Positions 10,179-19,336 of a stretch of 64,000 nucleotides of DNA are shown here, one piece after another; position 1 is the stretch's first letter, and each line of letters starts with the position of its first letter. A model generated the notes under the pieces. The model was given only the letters and a program-made list of their open reading frames with translations, was not told the DNA's origin and did not search any database. The stretch covers positions 1-64,000 of the forward strand of contig NZ_SSSQ01000013.1 in assembly GCF_009469765.1 (NCBI RefSeq), read 5' to 3'. The translations under genes were made by a program, and so were the position numbers. Origin of the DNA: Dechloromonas hortensis. GTDB lineage: Bacteria > Pseudomonadota > Gammaproteobacteria > Burkholderiales > Rhodocyclaceae.

Positions 10179-10952
10179 TCAGGCCCGGTCAAACAGTTTG
10201 CGCATCCGCTCGGCATCTTCGGGCGTGTCCACACCCGGCGCCGGCGCCGCATCGATCAGGGTCACGCTGATGCGATAGCCATGCCAAAGGGCGCGCAATT
10301 GCTCGAGCGATTCGAACTGCTCGGTGGGGGCTGCGGTCAACCCGGCGTAAGCCTTCAAAAAGCTCGCCCGGTAGGCGTAAAGCCCGACATGGCGATAGGC
10401 CGGAAAATTGAGCGGCAGGGTTTCGCCGCCGTTTTCGCGGGCGAAGTGATCGCGCGCATAGGGAATCGGCGCCCGGGAAAAATAGGCGGCATCCCCGTCG
10501 GCCCGGCAAACGACTTTGACGACATTCGGATTGAAGAAATCGGCCGCCTCGCGGATCGGATGCGCCACCGTGGCGATATCCGCCCCGCTGACCGCCAGTT
10601 GGCGCGCCGTCTGGATGATCACTTCGGGCTCGATCAGCGGCTCGTCGCCCTGCACATTGACGATGATGGTGTCGCTACTCCAGCCACGCTGCTCAACCAC
10701 CTCGGCCAGGCGATCGGTACCGGTCGGATGATCGGCCCGCGTCATCAGGGCGGCAACTTCATGCGCTTCGGCGGCGGCCCGCACTTCCGGATGATCGGTC
10801 GCCACCCAGATTTCCTCGGCACCGGACAGACGGGCGCGCTCGGCGACGCGGACCACCATCGGCTTGCCGCCGAGGTCGAGCAGCGGCTTGGCCGGCAAGC
10901 GGGTAGACGCATAACGGGCCGGGATGACGACCTTGAAAGCGAGGCCGGACAT
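10179..10952 (-). CDS. kdsB: 3-deoxy-manno-octulosonate cytidylyltransferase (CMP-KDO synthetase)
   Basis: This 257-residue enzyme activates KDO with CTP for attachment to lipid A. The N-terminal nucleotide-binding motif is [16 protein letters not shown]. The central [14 protein letters not shown] and the C-terminal [15 protein letters not shown] are hallmark segments. Length is normal. It follows the Trm112-like gene with two bases between stop and start, in the conserved lpxK-Trm112-kdsB order. Confidence 0.97.
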   Translation of the reverse strand: MSGLAFKVVIPARYASTRLPAKPLLDLGGKPMVVRVAERARLSGAEEIWVATDHPEVRAAAEAHEVAALMTRADHPTGTDRLAEVVEQRGWSSDTIIVNVQGDEPLIEPEVIIQTARQLAVSGADIATVAHPIREAADFFNPNVVKVVCRADGDAAYFSRAPIPYARDHFARENGGETLPLNFPAYRHVGLYAYRASFLKAYAGLTAAPTEQFESLEQLRALWHGYRISVTLIDAAPAPGVDTPEDAERMRKLFDRA

Positions 10953-10954
10953 GC

Positions 10955-11128
10955 TTACTCGTCCGCGCCCAGTTGCCGCGCCTCGTCTTCGAGCATGATC
11001 GGAATGTCGTCGCGAATCGGGAAAGCCAGTTTGCAGGGTTTGCAGACCAGTTCCTTTTCGGCTTTACGGTGTTCGAGATTGCCCTTGCAAATCGGGCAGA
11101 CGAGGATATCAAGCAGCCTGGCGTCCAC
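10955..11128 (-). CDS. Trm112/YcaR-like small zinc-ribbon-type protein
   Basis: This 57-residue protein ([20 protein letters not shown] at its start) belongs to the UPF0434/Trm112 family, with CPIC and CKPC pairs typical of a zinc ribbon; eukaryotic Trm112 activates methyltransferases, but the bacterial role is unclear. The GTG at 11128 is chosen because AGGAG lies seven bases upstream and the family begins at this point; the longer in-frame extension is not conserved-looking. It overlaps the end of lpxK by 20 bases and leads straight into kdsB. Confidence 0.88.
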   Translation of the reverse strand: MDARLLDILVCPICKGNLEHRKAEKELVCKPCKLAFPIRDDIPIMLEDEARQLGADE

Positions 11129-12107
11129 GGAGTTTCTCCTGAATGTGTTCAATAAGGGCCGGCGAAAGCTCGGCCTCGACGGGCAAAACCCAAGTTTCAC
11201 CGGCCGTAAGACCGGCGCATTTTACTGCATCCTTCTCCGTCATCAGCAGGATGCCGTCTTTGGCAAAAACCAGGTCGCCGGCGACATAGGCATGGTGATC
11301 GGGAAAGGGATGGGTTTCGCAGGCGAGGCCCAGCCCTTCCAGGGTCCGGAAAAACCGCCCGGGGTCGCCGATCCCGGCCAGCGCATAGAGCTTTTTGCCG
11401 GCCAAAGCGGCTGCTTCGCACCAACGCTGCGGCTCATCCAGACGGTAAAAATTCCCGGGCAGCAAGCGCATCGCAAAGCTCGGCACCTCGGCCGGCAGCC
11501 GCGCATCGGGCAAACCGTTGCAAATCACGGCGTCCACCGCAGCAATGCGGCTCAACGGTTCGCGCAGCGGCCCGACCGGCAAGCGCCAGCCGTTGCCGGC
11601 GCCGCGCCCATCGAAAACGGCCAGTTCCACATCGCGGCCCAGCCGGTAGTGCTGCAAACCGTCGTCGCAGAGAATGATATTGACCTCCGGCTGCGCCGTC
11701 AGCAGCGCCTGACCTGCCGCCGCCCGGTCACGGCCGACCCAGACCGGCACCCCGCTGCGCCGGGCGAGCAGGATCGGTTCATCGCCGACCTCGGCCGACA
11801 AGGCGGAAGGTGAAACGGCGCGCGGCGCCGCATTCTCGCCGCCGTAGCCGCGGCTGACAATGCCGGGTCGCCAGCCGTTTTCCTTTAATTGCCGGGCCAG
11901 CCAGATGGTCAGCGGCGTCTTGCCGGCGCCGCCGACGGTGATATTGCCGACCACGATGACCGGCACCGGCAGACGTACCGGCCGGGCCTGCCGCCGATGC
12001 AGCGCAGCCAGCCCGGCAAACAACCAGGAAAGCGGCAGCAGAAGCCACAACGCCGGCGAAAGCCGGCGTTGCTCGAACCACTGTCGCTGCAACCAGCGGG
12101 CAAACAT
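11109..12107 (-). CDS. lpxK: Tetraacyldisaccharide 4'-kinase
   Basis: This 332-residue inner-membrane-associated kinase adds the 4'-phosphate of lipid A. An N-terminal hydrophobic helix ([17 protein letters not shown]) is followed by the P-loop-like [13 protein letters not shown], the conserved SRGYGG segment and DDGLQHYRL, all characteristic of LpxK. The ATG at 12107 overlaps the exbD stop by one base (TGATG). It lies between exbD and the Trm112-like gene in the usual betaproteobacterial order. Confidence 0.96.
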   Translation of the reverse strand: MFARWLQRQWFEQRRLSPALWLLLPLSWLFAGLAALHRRQARPVRLPVPVIVVGNITVGGAGKTPLTIWLARQLKENGWRPGIVSRGYGGENAAPRAVSPSALSAEVGDEPILLARRSGVPVWVGRDRAAAGQALLTAQPEVNIILCDDGLQHYRLGRDVELAVFDGRGAGNGWRLPVGPLREPLSRIAAVDAVICNGLPDARLPAEVPSFAMRLLPGNFYRLDEPQRWCEAAALAGKKLYALAGIGDPGRFFRTLEGLGLACETHPFPDHHAYVAGDLVFAKDGILLMTEKDAVKCAGLTAGETWVLPVEAELSPALIEHIQEKLRGRQAA

Positions 12108-12523
12108 CAACGTGGCGTCTGGGTAGCGAAGGAAATGTGCGGATAACCCGCTGTCTGCGCTGCCTGCATGACATCGACGACGCTTTGGTGGGTGGCCTTG
12201 GCATCGGCATTGATGACAATGACCGGGTCCTGTTTCGCACCGGCCGCCCGGCGCAGGCCATCGGCGATGCTCTTGATGTCGGCTGCGGTCAACGGCGATT
12301 TATTGATCAAAATCTGGCCGCTGGCGGTCACTGCGACATCGATCTCGTTCGGCGGCTCGGCCTGCTTGGCGGCATCCGCCGTCGGCAGGTTGATCTCCAG
12401 CCCGGAGAACTTGGCGTAGGTCGTGGTCAGCATCAGGAAGATGATGATGACCAGCAGGACGTCGATCATGGGAATCAGGTTGATTTCCGGCTCTTCCCGG
12501 CTCCGGCCGCGCTGAAAATTCAT
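12107..12523 (-). CDS. exbD: ExbD/TolR family biopolymer transport protein
   Basis: This 138-residue protein has one N-terminal membrane helix (about 17-38, INLIPMIDVLLVIIIFLMLT) carrying the conserved Asp of the proton path, and a periplasmic domain. With the ExbB-like partner upstream it uses the proton gradient to energise an outer-membrane or envelope process. Since there is no TonB gene here and lpxK follows, the pair may serve general envelope transport. The family is sure; the TonB or Tol assignment is not. Confidence 0.92.
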   Translation of the reverse strand: MNFQRGRSREEPEINLIPMIDVLLVIIIFLMLTTTYAKFSGLEINLPTADAAKQAEPPNEIDVAVTASGQILINKSPLTAADIKSIADGLRRAAGAKQDPVIVINADAKATHQSVVDVMQAAQTAGYPHISFATQTPR

Positions 12524-12526
12524 CGC

Positions 12527-13132
12527 TTACTTCCGGTCGCCGTGCATGTATTCGACGAGGCGGATGGCCTGCTGCTCCATTTCAACCACCAAGCCATCGA
12601 CCAGGGCGCGGAAATGGCGCCAGAAGATCATGCTCGGAATGGCGATGACCAGACCGAAGCCGGTGTTGTAGAGGGCGATGGAAATGCCGTGCGCCAGTTG
12701 CTGCGGATTCGACCCGGTCGGCGACTGCGAACCGAAAATCTCGATCATCCCGACGACGGTGCCGAACAGGCCCATCAAGGGGCTGATCGAGGCGATGGTG
12801 CCGAGCGTGGTCAGGTAGCGGTTCAGGTCGTGCGCCACCGCGCCGCCGGACTCTTCGATCGACTCCTTCATGATTTCGCGCGAGGAATTGACGTTGCGCA
12901 GGCCGGCCGACAGCACGCGGCCAAGCGGCGAATGACGATCCAGTTCTTCGAGCAGCTTGTCGTTATTGGCGCCTCGCTTGAATTCGCCGACTGCCCGTTG
13001 CAACAGACCGTGCGGCACGACCTTGGAACGGCGCAAGGCAACCAGGCGCTCGATAATCAGCGCAACCGAAATGATGGAGGCCAGCAACAACGGCCAGATC
13101 GGCCAGCCTGCAGCCTGAACAATCGCAAACAC
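12527..13132 (-). CDS. exbB: ExbB/TolQ family (MotA/TolQ/ExbB) proton channel protein
   Basis: This 201-residue protein has three membrane segments (about 8-28, 105-130 and 150-172) in the MotA/TolQ/ExbB pattern, including GLFGTVVGMI and NTGFGLVIAIPSMIFW. It forms the proton channel with ExbD, whose gene starts three bases downstream. The GTG at 13132 is chosen because GAGG lies nine bases upstream and the first helix follows directly; the longer reading frame adds non-conserved residues. The operon exbB-exbD-lpxK-Trm112-kdsB runs from here. Confidence 0.9.
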   Translation of the reverse strand: MFAIVQAAGWPIWPLLLASIISVALIIERLVALRRSKVVPHGLLQRAVGEFKRGANNDKLLEELDRHSPLGRVLSAGLRNVNSSREIMKESIEESGGAVAHDLNRYLTTLGTIASISPLMGLFGTVVGMIEIFGSQSPTGSNPQQLAHGISIALYNTGFGLVIAIPSMIFWRHFRALVDGLVVEMEQQAIRLVEYMHGDRK

Positions 13133-13220
13133 GTGGGGAATCCTCGTTGGGAAGTTAGCCTGCGATTTTGCCTCTGGCCCGACGCCGGAGCAAGCCCCAA
13201 AAAATCCGGCCTGCCGCCGC

Positions 13221-13243
13221 TTATCCCCAAAAGCTGTGGATAA
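13221..13243. promoter_or_regulatory. Convergent pair of DnaA-box-like sequences
   Basis: TTATCCCCA (13221-13229) and TGTGGATAA (13235-13243) form an inverted pair around AAAGC, in the gap between divergent exbB and xseA. The second is a perfect DnaA box read on the minus strand and the first has one mismatch. An AT-rich tract (about 13318-13375) lies beside it. It could be a DnaA-titration or regulatory site; no dnaA/dnaN gene is nearby, so a replication origin is not claimed. Confidence 0.45.
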
Positions 13244-13414
13244 GTCTGTGCATGACTTGTCATCAAGTGCGCTAAACCCCATTGGGCAAAGGACTTTTCC
13301 TACTCTGCCAAAAAACAAGGCATATTATTTAAACCATTAATAATCAATAGCTTGAAAAAATTTCAATGTGTCAAGCATCGGCAATAACAAAGTCCATCGG
13401 GTTACAATCCGGCC

Positions 13415-14767
13415 ATGCCCAATCCCGTCACGCCTGTCAGTAACTCAACGCTCAGCGTTTCCAGCCTGAACCGGCTGGTCCGCGAATGTCTCGAAGCAAC
13501 TTTCCCGCTGACCTGGGTCGGCGGTGAGATTTCCAACCTGACCTACGCCGCTTCCGGCCACGTTTACTTCTCGCTGAAGGATGCCAGCGCCCAGGTGCGC
13601 TGCGTAATGTGGCGCAGCCGGGCACAACTGCTCGGCTGGCGTCTGGAGAACGGGCAAAAGATCGAAGCGCGCGCCCTGGTTTCCTTCTACGAACCGCGTG
13701 GCGAGTTCCAGCTCAATATCGAAGCCATCCGTCGCGCCGGCCAGGGCGACCTCTTCGAACGCTTCCTGCGCCTGAAGGCACAACTGGAAAGCGAAGGCCT
13801 CTTCGCCAGCGAGAGCAAACGGCCGCTGCCCGACTTCCCGCGTCATCTCGGCATCGTCACCAGCCTGCAGGCCGCCGCCTTGCGCGACGTGCTGACGACG
13901 CTGCACCGACGAGCCCCGCATCTGCGTCTTTCATTGTTTCCCTGCCCGGTGCAGGGCGAAGGGGCCGGCGAAAAAATCGCCGCCGCCCTCGGCCAGGCCA
14001 GCCTCAGCAGTTGCGATACGATCATTCTCTGTCGCGGCGGCGGCAGTATCGAGGACCTCTGGGCCTTCAACGAGGAATGCGTCGCCCGCGCCATTCGCGC
14101 CTCGGCCGTGCCGGTGGTGGCCGGGGTCGGTCACGAAACGGATTTCACCATTGCCGATTTCGCTGCCGACTTGCGCGCCCCCACCCCAACCGCCGCCGCC
14201 GAACTGGCCAGCCCGGATCGCGACGCCCTGCTCGGTCGCCTGGCCGAACTGCAACGCCAGCTCGCCCGCCGCATGGAGCGCAGCATCGCCGAGCAGCAGC
14301 AGCGCCTCGACTGGCTCGGCACCCGCCTGCTGCACCCGGCCGAACGCATCGGCCAGCGCCGGCAAGAGCTCGAGCTGCTGGCTCGCCGTCTGGGCCAGTC
14401 CCTCGGCCGCCAAATCGAGAACCAGCAACTGCGCCTGCAGACCGTCAGCCAGCGCCATGCCAAGGCCCGGCCGCAACCGGCCAAGCTCGGCGAACACCTC
14501 GGCCACTTGCACTACCGGCTACACAGCCAGCTGCGCTGGCAAATTTCTCAACAGGCCGGGAAACTAAAAGCGCTGGCCAGCGGTCTCAGCCAGCTTGATC
14601 CACATGCCGTCCTCGCCCGTGGCTATACTCTGGTCATTGCCCCGGACGGACGAGCCGTGCGCGACGCGACTCAGCTGGAAGCCGGCGACCTCCTCAAACT
14701 CAGCTTTGCCCGGGGTTCGGCACAGGCCACGGTGAATCAGGTTGTCGTCACCGACGAAGCTGTCTAG
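13415..14767 (+). CDS. xseA: Exodeoxyribonuclease VII large subunit
   Basis: This 450-residue nuclease subunit degrades single-stranded DNA. The N-terminal OB-fold (about 15-110) contains LTWVGGEISNLTYAASGHVY and the HVYFSLKD motif. The catalytic domain contains RGGGSIEDLWAFNEE and GVGHETDFTIADFAADLRAP, followed by a long coiled-coil region (about 270-400) and a C-terminal segment with ARGYTLV. All are family marks. The small subunit xseB is not adjacent. It is divergent from exbB. Confidence 0.97.
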   Translation: MPNPVTPVSNSTLSVSSLNRLVRECLEATFPLTWVGGEISNLTYAASGHVYFSLKDASAQVRCVMWRSRAQLLGWRLENGQKIEARALVSFYEPRGEFQLNIEAIRRAGQGDLFERFLRLKAQLESEGLFASESKRPLPDFPRHLGIVTSLQAAALRDVLTTLHRRAPHLRLSLFPCPVQGEGAGEKIAAALGQASLSSCDTIILCRGGGSIEDLWAFNEECVARAIRASAVPVVAGVGHETDFTIADFAADLRAPTPTAAAELASPDRDALLGRLAELQRQLARRMERSIAEQQQRLDWLGTRLLHPAERIGQRRQELELLARRLGQSLGRQIENQQLRLQTVSQRHAKARPQPAKLGEHLGHLHYRLHSQLRWQISQQAGKLKALASGLSQLDPHAVLARGYTLVIAPDGRAVRDATQLEAGDLLKLSFARGSAQATVNQVVVTDEAV

Positions 14768-14805
14768 AATTTTTGTTTCACCCCTCAATACAACGGAGAA
14801 TATAA

Positions 14806-15390
14806 ATGGAACATCAACTGCCCCAGCTGCCCTACGCCAAGGATGCCCTCGCCCCGCACATGTCGGCCGAGACCTTTGACTATCACTATTCCAAGCACCA
14901 CCAGGCTTACGTCACCAACCTGAACAACCTGATCAAGGGTACCGAGTACGAGAACCTCGACCTCGAAGCCATCGTCAAGAAGGCACCGGCCGGCGGCGTG
15001 TACAACAACGCAGCCCAGGTCTGGAACCACACCTTCTTCTGGAACTGCATGAAGCCGAACGGCGGCGGTGCACCGAGCGGTGCCCTGGCTGCGGCCATCG
15101 ATGCCAAGTGGGGTTCGCTGGATGCCTTCAAGACCGCCTTCCAAACCTCTGCCGTCGGCAACTTCGGTTCCGGCTGGACCTGGCTGGTCAAGAAGGCTGA
15201 TGGTTCGCTCGACATCGTCAACATGGGCGCTGCCGGCACCCCGCTGACCACCGGCGACAAAGCCCTGCTCTGCGTCGACGTCTGGGAACACGCCTACTAC
15301 ATCGACTACCGCAACATGCGTCCGAAGTTTGTTGAAACCTTCCTGGCCTCGCTGGTCAACTGGTCCTTCGTCGAAGCCAACTTCGCCTGA
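14806..15390 (+). CDS. sodB: Superoxide dismutase, iron type
   Basis: This 194-residue cytosolic enzyme dismutates superoxide. Metal ligands are visible: His in [13 protein letters not shown], His in [10 protein letters not shown], and Asp and His in [13 protein letters not shown]. Short length, [10 protein letters not shown] and AGTPLT favour the iron-type subclass over manganese. GGAG precedes the ATG, and a strong terminator follows the stop, so it is probably monocistronic. Confidence 0.96.
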   Translation: MEHQLPQLPYAKDALAPHMSAETFDYHYSKHHQAYVTNLNNLIKGTEYENLDLEAIVKKAPAGGVYNNAAQVWNHTFFWNCMKPNGGGAPSGALAAAIDAKWGSLDAFKTAFQTSAVGNFGSGWTWLVKKADGSLDIVNMGAAGTPLTTGDKALLCVDVWEHAYYIDYRNMRPKFVETFLASLVNWSFVEANFA

Positions 15391-15410
15391 TTTTCATCAG
15401 CTGAAAGCCA

Positions 15411-15436
15411 AAAACCTCGCCGCGGCGAGGTTTTTT
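15411..15436 (+). terminator. Rho-independent terminator of sodB
   Basis: CCTCGC-CGCG-GCGAGG stem-loop followed by six T, starting 24 bases past the sodB stop. The T-run reaches the last base of the convergent ubiC gene, and the A-run on the left lets it act on both strands. Confidence 0.92.
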
Positions 15437-15966
15437 CATTTCAGGCGACTGATATCCGGCAGGAAAACTTCGGTCACCAGGACGCTTTGTCGCCCCAGGT
15501 GGTGCGCCGAGCGGCGCGCCCAGAGATGATCACCCACTTCGGCCAAGGCAGCCGCCCGCTGGTAAAGCGGGTGGCGTGCGTCGAGCCGGAGAAACTCGAT
15601 GCCGCCGCGCGTGAAGCCGGGATAGGCAAAGAGCAGGGAGCCCAGCGAGCGCTGGCCCAAGCCGGCCATCCAGCGCGACAGACGGCCGTTGCCGGCGGTC
15701 GACAGCGTGGTATGGGCAAAAATGACCGGGCGACCGTCGCATTCCAGCGCCACTTCACGCACCCAGGCCGGCTGCCGTCCGTTGTCGCAGCCCGCCGCCT
15801 CGTCAGCCAGCGCCCGCCCCTTGCCATAGTTGAGCAGACGCACGCGAAAATGGCGGCTCGCCCGCTGGCAACGCGCCGTCAGCGAATCAGGCTCGCGCAG
15901 CCAGGAGCGCAAGAGCGGATCGTGCAGACTGGCCGGCAGGCAGGTCTGCCATTTGCTGCGTTTCAT
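15436..15966 (-). CDS. ubiC: Chorismate pyruvate-lyase
   Basis: This 176-residue enzyme splits chorismate to 4-hydroxybenzoate and pyruvate, the first committed step of ubiquinone synthesis. The family pattern is visible: LREPDSLTARC near the N-terminus, VREVALECDGRPVIFAHT in the middle and LGQRSLGSLLFAYPG, which contains the conserved LG..LG..LF run. The ATG at 15966 overlaps the preceding stop by one base (TAATG); the longer reading frame upstream is the shadow of the DUF192 gene. UbiA is not adjacent. Confidence 0.85.
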   Translation of the reverse strand: MKRSKWQTCLPASLHDPLLRSWLREPDSLTARCQRASRHFRVRLLNYGKGRALADEAAGCDNGRQPAWVREVALECDGRPVIFAHTTLSTAGNGRLSRWMAGLGQRSLGSLLFAYPGFTRGGIEFLRLDARHPLYQRAAALAEVGDHLWARRSAHHLGRQSVLVTEVFLPDISRLK

Positions 15967-16409
15967 TACTGCGGCCGCGGCGCCTTGTCGATACCGTGCA
16001 GCTTGACGCCCGGCTTGAGGCCGCGCTGGGCGAACCAGCCGATATTCATCTCCAGCGCATAGCGGGCCGGCTTGCGGGCGCAATGGTTGTCTTCGGTCTG
16101 CGGCTGCATGTCTTCGATGTTGATGATGTAGCCATCGCTGTCGATGAAGGCGACCGACAGCGGGATGAAGGTATTGCGCATCCACATGCAATGCGTGTTG
16201 TTCTGCGGGAAGACGAACAGCATGCCGCGCTGCGCCGGCATCGCCTTGCGCTGCATCAGGCCGATCTGGCGGTTCTGGTCGGTGGCGGCGACTTCCGCCT
16301 CGATGCGGTGGAAGCCGGCGGTCAACTCCACGACCGGCATGGAATTCTGGGCCCAGGCGGCAGCGCTGCCGAGCAAACCGGCGAGCAGGCCGATGACGAT
16401 TCTATTCAT
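15966..16409 (-). CDS. DUF192 family exported protein
   Basis: This 147-residue protein has an N-terminal signal peptide (MNRIVIGLLAGLLGSAAAWA) and a DUF192 domain, recognised from QIGLMQRKAMPAQRGMLFVF and CMWMRNTFIPLSVAFID. Members are small periplasmic or secreted beta proteins of unknown function. The ATG at 16409 has AAGGAAAG upstream and overlaps the end of rluE by eight bases, and the stop overlaps the ubiC start, so the three are translationally coupled. Confidence 0.85.
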   Translation of the reverse strand: MNRIVIGLLAGLLGSAAAWAQNSMPVVELTAGFHRIEAEVAATDQNRQIGLMQRKAMPAQRGMLFVFPQNNTHCMWMRNTFIPLSVAFIDSDGYIINIEDMQPQTEDNHCARKPARYALEMNIGWFAQRGLKPGVKLHGIDKAPRPQ

Positions 16410-16977
16410 TGATCTTTCCTTGCAAATCCTGGTAACTGCCGCTGATCTGTCGCCATTGCCCAAGCGCCAGCCCCTCCAGCGTCGCCGCCCCGATGGCGGC
16501 CCGAATCAAACGCAGCGTAGGATACCCGATGGCCGCCGTCATCCGCCGAACCTGGCGGTTCTTGCCTTCGGCAATGCGGATTTCCAGCCACGCAGTCGGG
16601 ATCGCGGCGCGGAAGCGGATCGGCGGATCGCGCTCCCAGAGATCCGCCGGCGCGTCGATCAGCCGCACCTTGGCCGGCTGCGCGGTGAAATCGGAGAGCT
16701 TGATGCCGGCGCGCAGCCGATCAAGCGCGGCCTCGTCCGGCATACCTTCGACCTGCGCCCAGTAGGTCTTGACCAGCTTGTGCCTGGGATCAGCGATCTT
16801 CGCCTGCAACTTGCCATCATCGGTCAGCAGCAACAGGCCTTCGCTGTCAGCATCGAGCCGACCGGCGACATAGACATCCTTGACCGGAATGAACTCGTCG
16901 AGCGCCCGCCACTTGCCTTCCGGCGTGAACTGGCTGAGGACGCCGTAAGGCTTGTTGAAGAAAACGATGGAGGACAC
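16402..16977 (-). CDS. rluE: 23S rRNA pseudouridine synthase, RluE-like
   Basis: This 191-residue RsuA/RluB/E/F-family enzyme isomerises a uridine in 23S rRNA (position 2457 in E. coli RluE). The catalytic Asp is in GRLDADSEGLLLLT and the conserved KNRQVRRMTAAIG follows near the C-terminus. It lacks the N-terminal S4 domain, as in RluE, and begins directly at MSSIVFFNKPYGVLSQF. It heads a coupled three-gene unit with the DUF192 gene and ubiC. Confidence 0.87.
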   Translation of the reverse strand: MSSIVFFNKPYGVLSQFTPEGKWRALDEFIPVKDVYVAGRLDADSEGLLLLTDDGKLQAKIADPRHKLVKTYWAQVEGMPDEAALDRLRAGIKLSDFTAQPAKVRLIDAPADLWERDPPIRFRAAIPTAWLEIRIAEGKNRQVRRMTAAIGYPTLRLIRAAIGAATLEGLALGQWRQISGSYQDLQGKINE

Positions 16978-17053
16978 GGGTCAGGATTTCCTGGCTGCGG
17001 CAAAGGCGCGATTTTCGCCGATTTTTGACCGTCGACCGCAGCAGTGATGCCGC

Positions 17054-18298
17054 TCAATGATAGAAGGCATAGCCGATCAGGATCGCCCCGACCAGCCCGA
17101 CCGCATCGGCGATCAGGCCGCCGGCCAGCGCGTAGCGGGTCTTGGTGATGCCGACGCTGCCGAAATAGACGGCCAGCACGTAGAAAGTCGTTTCAGTCGA
17201 GCCCTGGATGATCGCCGCCAGCTTGCCCGGGAAGGAATCGACACCGTAGGTCGTCATCACATCGACCATCAGGCCGCGCGCACCGCTGCCGCTCAGCGTC
17301 TTCATCAGGCCGACCGGCAGCGCCGGGACAAAATCGTCGTTCAGGCCAAGGGCCAGCACGACGCTGCGAATGCCGCCGATCAGCCAGTCCATGCCACCGG
17401 TGGTGCGAAACACCGAAATCGCCACCAGCATGGCGATCAGGTAGGGAATGATCTGCACGGCAACGCCGAAGCCTTCCTTGGCACCGTCGACGAAACTCTC
17501 GTAGACATCGATGCCACGCCAGGCGGCAACGGCGACGAAGAGCACGATCAGCGAAACGATCAGGCCGCTGCCAAGCAGGCCGATCATCTGCGCCATCTGT
17601 TCCGCTGGCATACCGGCCAGCCAGAAATACAGGCCGCCCATCAGTGCCGCGAAACCGGCAAAGAAGGCCAGCACCGGCTTGCAGAACAGGTTGATGCGCT
17701 GCCAGATGGCGACCGCAACCAGGCCGGCGCAGAAGGAAACAAAGGTGCCGAGCAGGGTCGGCAAAAAGATGTCGGCGGCGTTGAAGCCGACCAGCCCCTG
17801 CTTCAGCGCGATGCTCTGGCGGATGGCAATCACCGAGGTCGGAATCAGCGTGATGCCAGCCGTATTGAGGACCAGGAACATGATCATCGGGTTGCTGGCG
17901 GTGTCCTTGTGCGGGTTGATTTCCTGCAACTCCTGCATCGCCTTCAGGCCAAGCGGCGTCGCCGCGTTGTCGAGGCCGAGCATGTTGGCGCTGACATTCA
18001 TCACGATGCTGCCGCTGGCCGGATGGCCGGCCGGGATATCGGGAAAGACGCGGCGAAAAAAAGGTGCCACGACGCGGCTGAACAGTTCGATCAGACCGCC
18101 CCGTTCGCCGATTTTCATCACCCCCAGCCACAGGCTCATGATGCCGACCAGACCCAGCGAAATGTCGAAGCCGGTCTTCGCCGTCTCGAACAACCCGTTC
18201 AGCACGCGCGTAAAGATCTCAAGGTCGCCCTGCAGCAACTGCGCCACCGCCGCGACAAAGCCGACGAGGATGAAGGCGACCCAGATTTTATTGAGCAC
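17054..18298 (-). CDS. Fused SpmA/SpmB-like (nucleoside recognition, Gate domain) membrane protein
   Basis: This ~414-residue membrane protein has about ten hydrophobic segments. The N-terminal half resembles spore maturation protein A (MLNKIWVAFILVGFVAAVAQ at the start, and SANMLGLDNAATPLGLKAM). The C-terminal half resembles SpmB (GAKEGFGVAVQIIPYLIAML, then QGSTETTFYVLAVYFGSVGI). The two are separate genes in Bacillus but are often fused in Gram-negative bacteria that do not sporulate, where the role is unknown. The GTG at 18298 is chosen by alignment with the family start; no clear ribosome site is seen, and upstream in-frame residues look non-coding. Confidence 0.85.
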   Translation of the reverse strand: MLNKIWVAFILVGFVAAVAQLLQGDLEIFTRVLNGLFETAKTGFDISLGLVGIMSLWLGVMKIGERGGLIELFSRVVAPFFRRVFPDIPAGHPASGSIVMNVSANMLGLDNAATPLGLKAMQELQEINPHKDTASNPMIMFLVLNTAGITLIPTSVIAIRQSIALKQGLVGFNAADIFLPTLLGTFVSFCAGLVAVAIWQRINLFCKPVLAFFAGFAALMGGLYFWLAGMPAEQMAQMIGLLGSGLIVSLIVLFVAVAAWRGIDVYESFVDGAKEGFGVAVQIIPYLIAMLVAISVFRTTGGMDWLIGGIRSVVLALGLNDDFVPALPVGLMKTLSGSGARGLMVDVMTTYGVDSFPGKLAAIIQGSTETTFYVLAVYFGSVGITKTRYALAGGLIADAVGLVGAILIGYAFYH

Positions 18299-18377
18299 AG
18301 GCGAAATGGCGGAAAGGTTGAAGGCCCGCCAGTCTAGTGGAGCCCCCGGCAATTGTCGAAAGCGCCCGCCCCCTCGC

Positions 18378-19064
18378 TCAGTCGGCCAACTCCGGCAGGC
18401 CCCAGGTTTCACGCAAATCGTCGTATGCCGCCTGCGGCAACTGGACCAGCACCGGCGCCGCCGCGCCATCCAGCCAACCGGCAATCGCCGTCATGTCGGC
18501 CAGCGCCATCGCCGTACACCCCGCCGTCGCCACCCCGGGCGCTTCCCAGACGTGCAGGAAGATGCACGAACCGCAGCCGGCCGTCGGCGGTGCGGTGTTA
18601 TGCGCCACTACCGCCCCCGCCGCATAACGCGCATCGCCGCGCAACATTTCCTCGCACGACGCCCAATCCACCGTCACCGCCGACTGATCGACCACGCGGT
18701 TGTAATGCGCCGAGGCCGGGTCATCGACGCATTTCAGGTCCCGCGTTGCACACCGGTAAGGCAACTTGGCGGCACGGGCCAGCAGACTGTCCGCCGCGCC
18801 GTAGCCGAACAGCGCACTGATCGCGAATGCCCCGGCCGGCGCCCGGCCATCGCCCTCTTGCTTGCTCCGCCCCGGTTGTGCCGGATGCAGCCCGCGCCCC
18901 CAGGCCAGGCCGGCTCGCCCCAGGCTGACCGGCAGCACCGGGCCAACCGCCCGCCAACCGCCGGCCGGCAAACATTCAAAACGCTGCAAGCGGCCGTCCG
19001 GAGCATCCCAATCGGCGGCAAGGCAGAGCAACAACTGGCGGCAAGTGGGAAAAAGCTGAGTCAT
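18378..19064 (-). CDS. L,D-transpeptidase (YkuD-like) catalytic protein
   Basis: This 228-residue protein ends in a motif typical of L,D-transpeptidases, SCIFLHVWEAP then TAGCTAMALADM, giving the catalytic His and Cys. Proteins of this kind cross-link peptidoglycan or attach proteins to it in the periplasm. The N-terminus has only a short hydrophobic run (CRQLLLCLAA) and no clear signal peptide, so export is uncertain. The ATG at 19064 is the first that fits the conserved part. It lies upstream of and in line with the SpmA/B-like gene, with 79 bases between. Confidence 0.72.
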   Translation of the reverse strand: MTQLFPTCRQLLLCLAADWDAPDGRLQRFECLPAGGWRAVGPVLPVSLGRAGLAWGRGLHPAQPGRSKQEGDGRAPAGAFAISALFGYGAADSLLARAAKLPYRCATRDLKCVDDPASAHYNRVVDQSAVTVDWASCEEMLRGDARYAAGAVVAHNTAPPTAGCGSCIFLHVWEAPGVATAGCTAMALADMTAIAGWLDGAAAPVLVQLPQAAYDDLRETWGLPELAD

Positions 19065-19124
19065 CAGGCAAAGGCCGCACAGCGGCGGCCAAGGAAAGGT
19101 GAATGTCAATTTTGACCGATTTTG

Positions 19125-19136
19125 GCGGTCGACCGC
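19125..19136. repeat. Palindromic GCGGTCGACCGC motif, one of several intergenic copies
   Basis: A perfect 12-bp palindrome in the 272-base gap between two divergent genes. Related TGCGGTCGAC sequences lie in other gaps at 17031-17040 (reverse), 20289-20300 and 47247-47256. The 17031 copy shares the preceding TTTGACCG with this one. The nature of the repeat is unknown. Confidence 0.35.
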
Positions 19137-19336
19137 AGGAATGCCTGAAAATCCTCGCTCCAGGCCCTGCTTGTCGCAGTTGGCGCCAAACCTCGGCCGG
19201 GCACCAACATTTGCTTTGGCGCAAATCCAGCCCCCCGGCGCCTTGCTATCCTTGGCAGGCGCCGGCCGCCATTTCATTTGCGCGGCCGGCCCTATACACT
19301 GCGGCGACCAATCGCCTGACAACCTGGAGAAGAAAC

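Noticed and set aside
13221..13375. Chromosomal replication origin
   Set aside because: Only two DnaA-like boxes and no dnaA, dnaN, gidA or parAB genes nearby, so it is listed as a regulatory-type site only.
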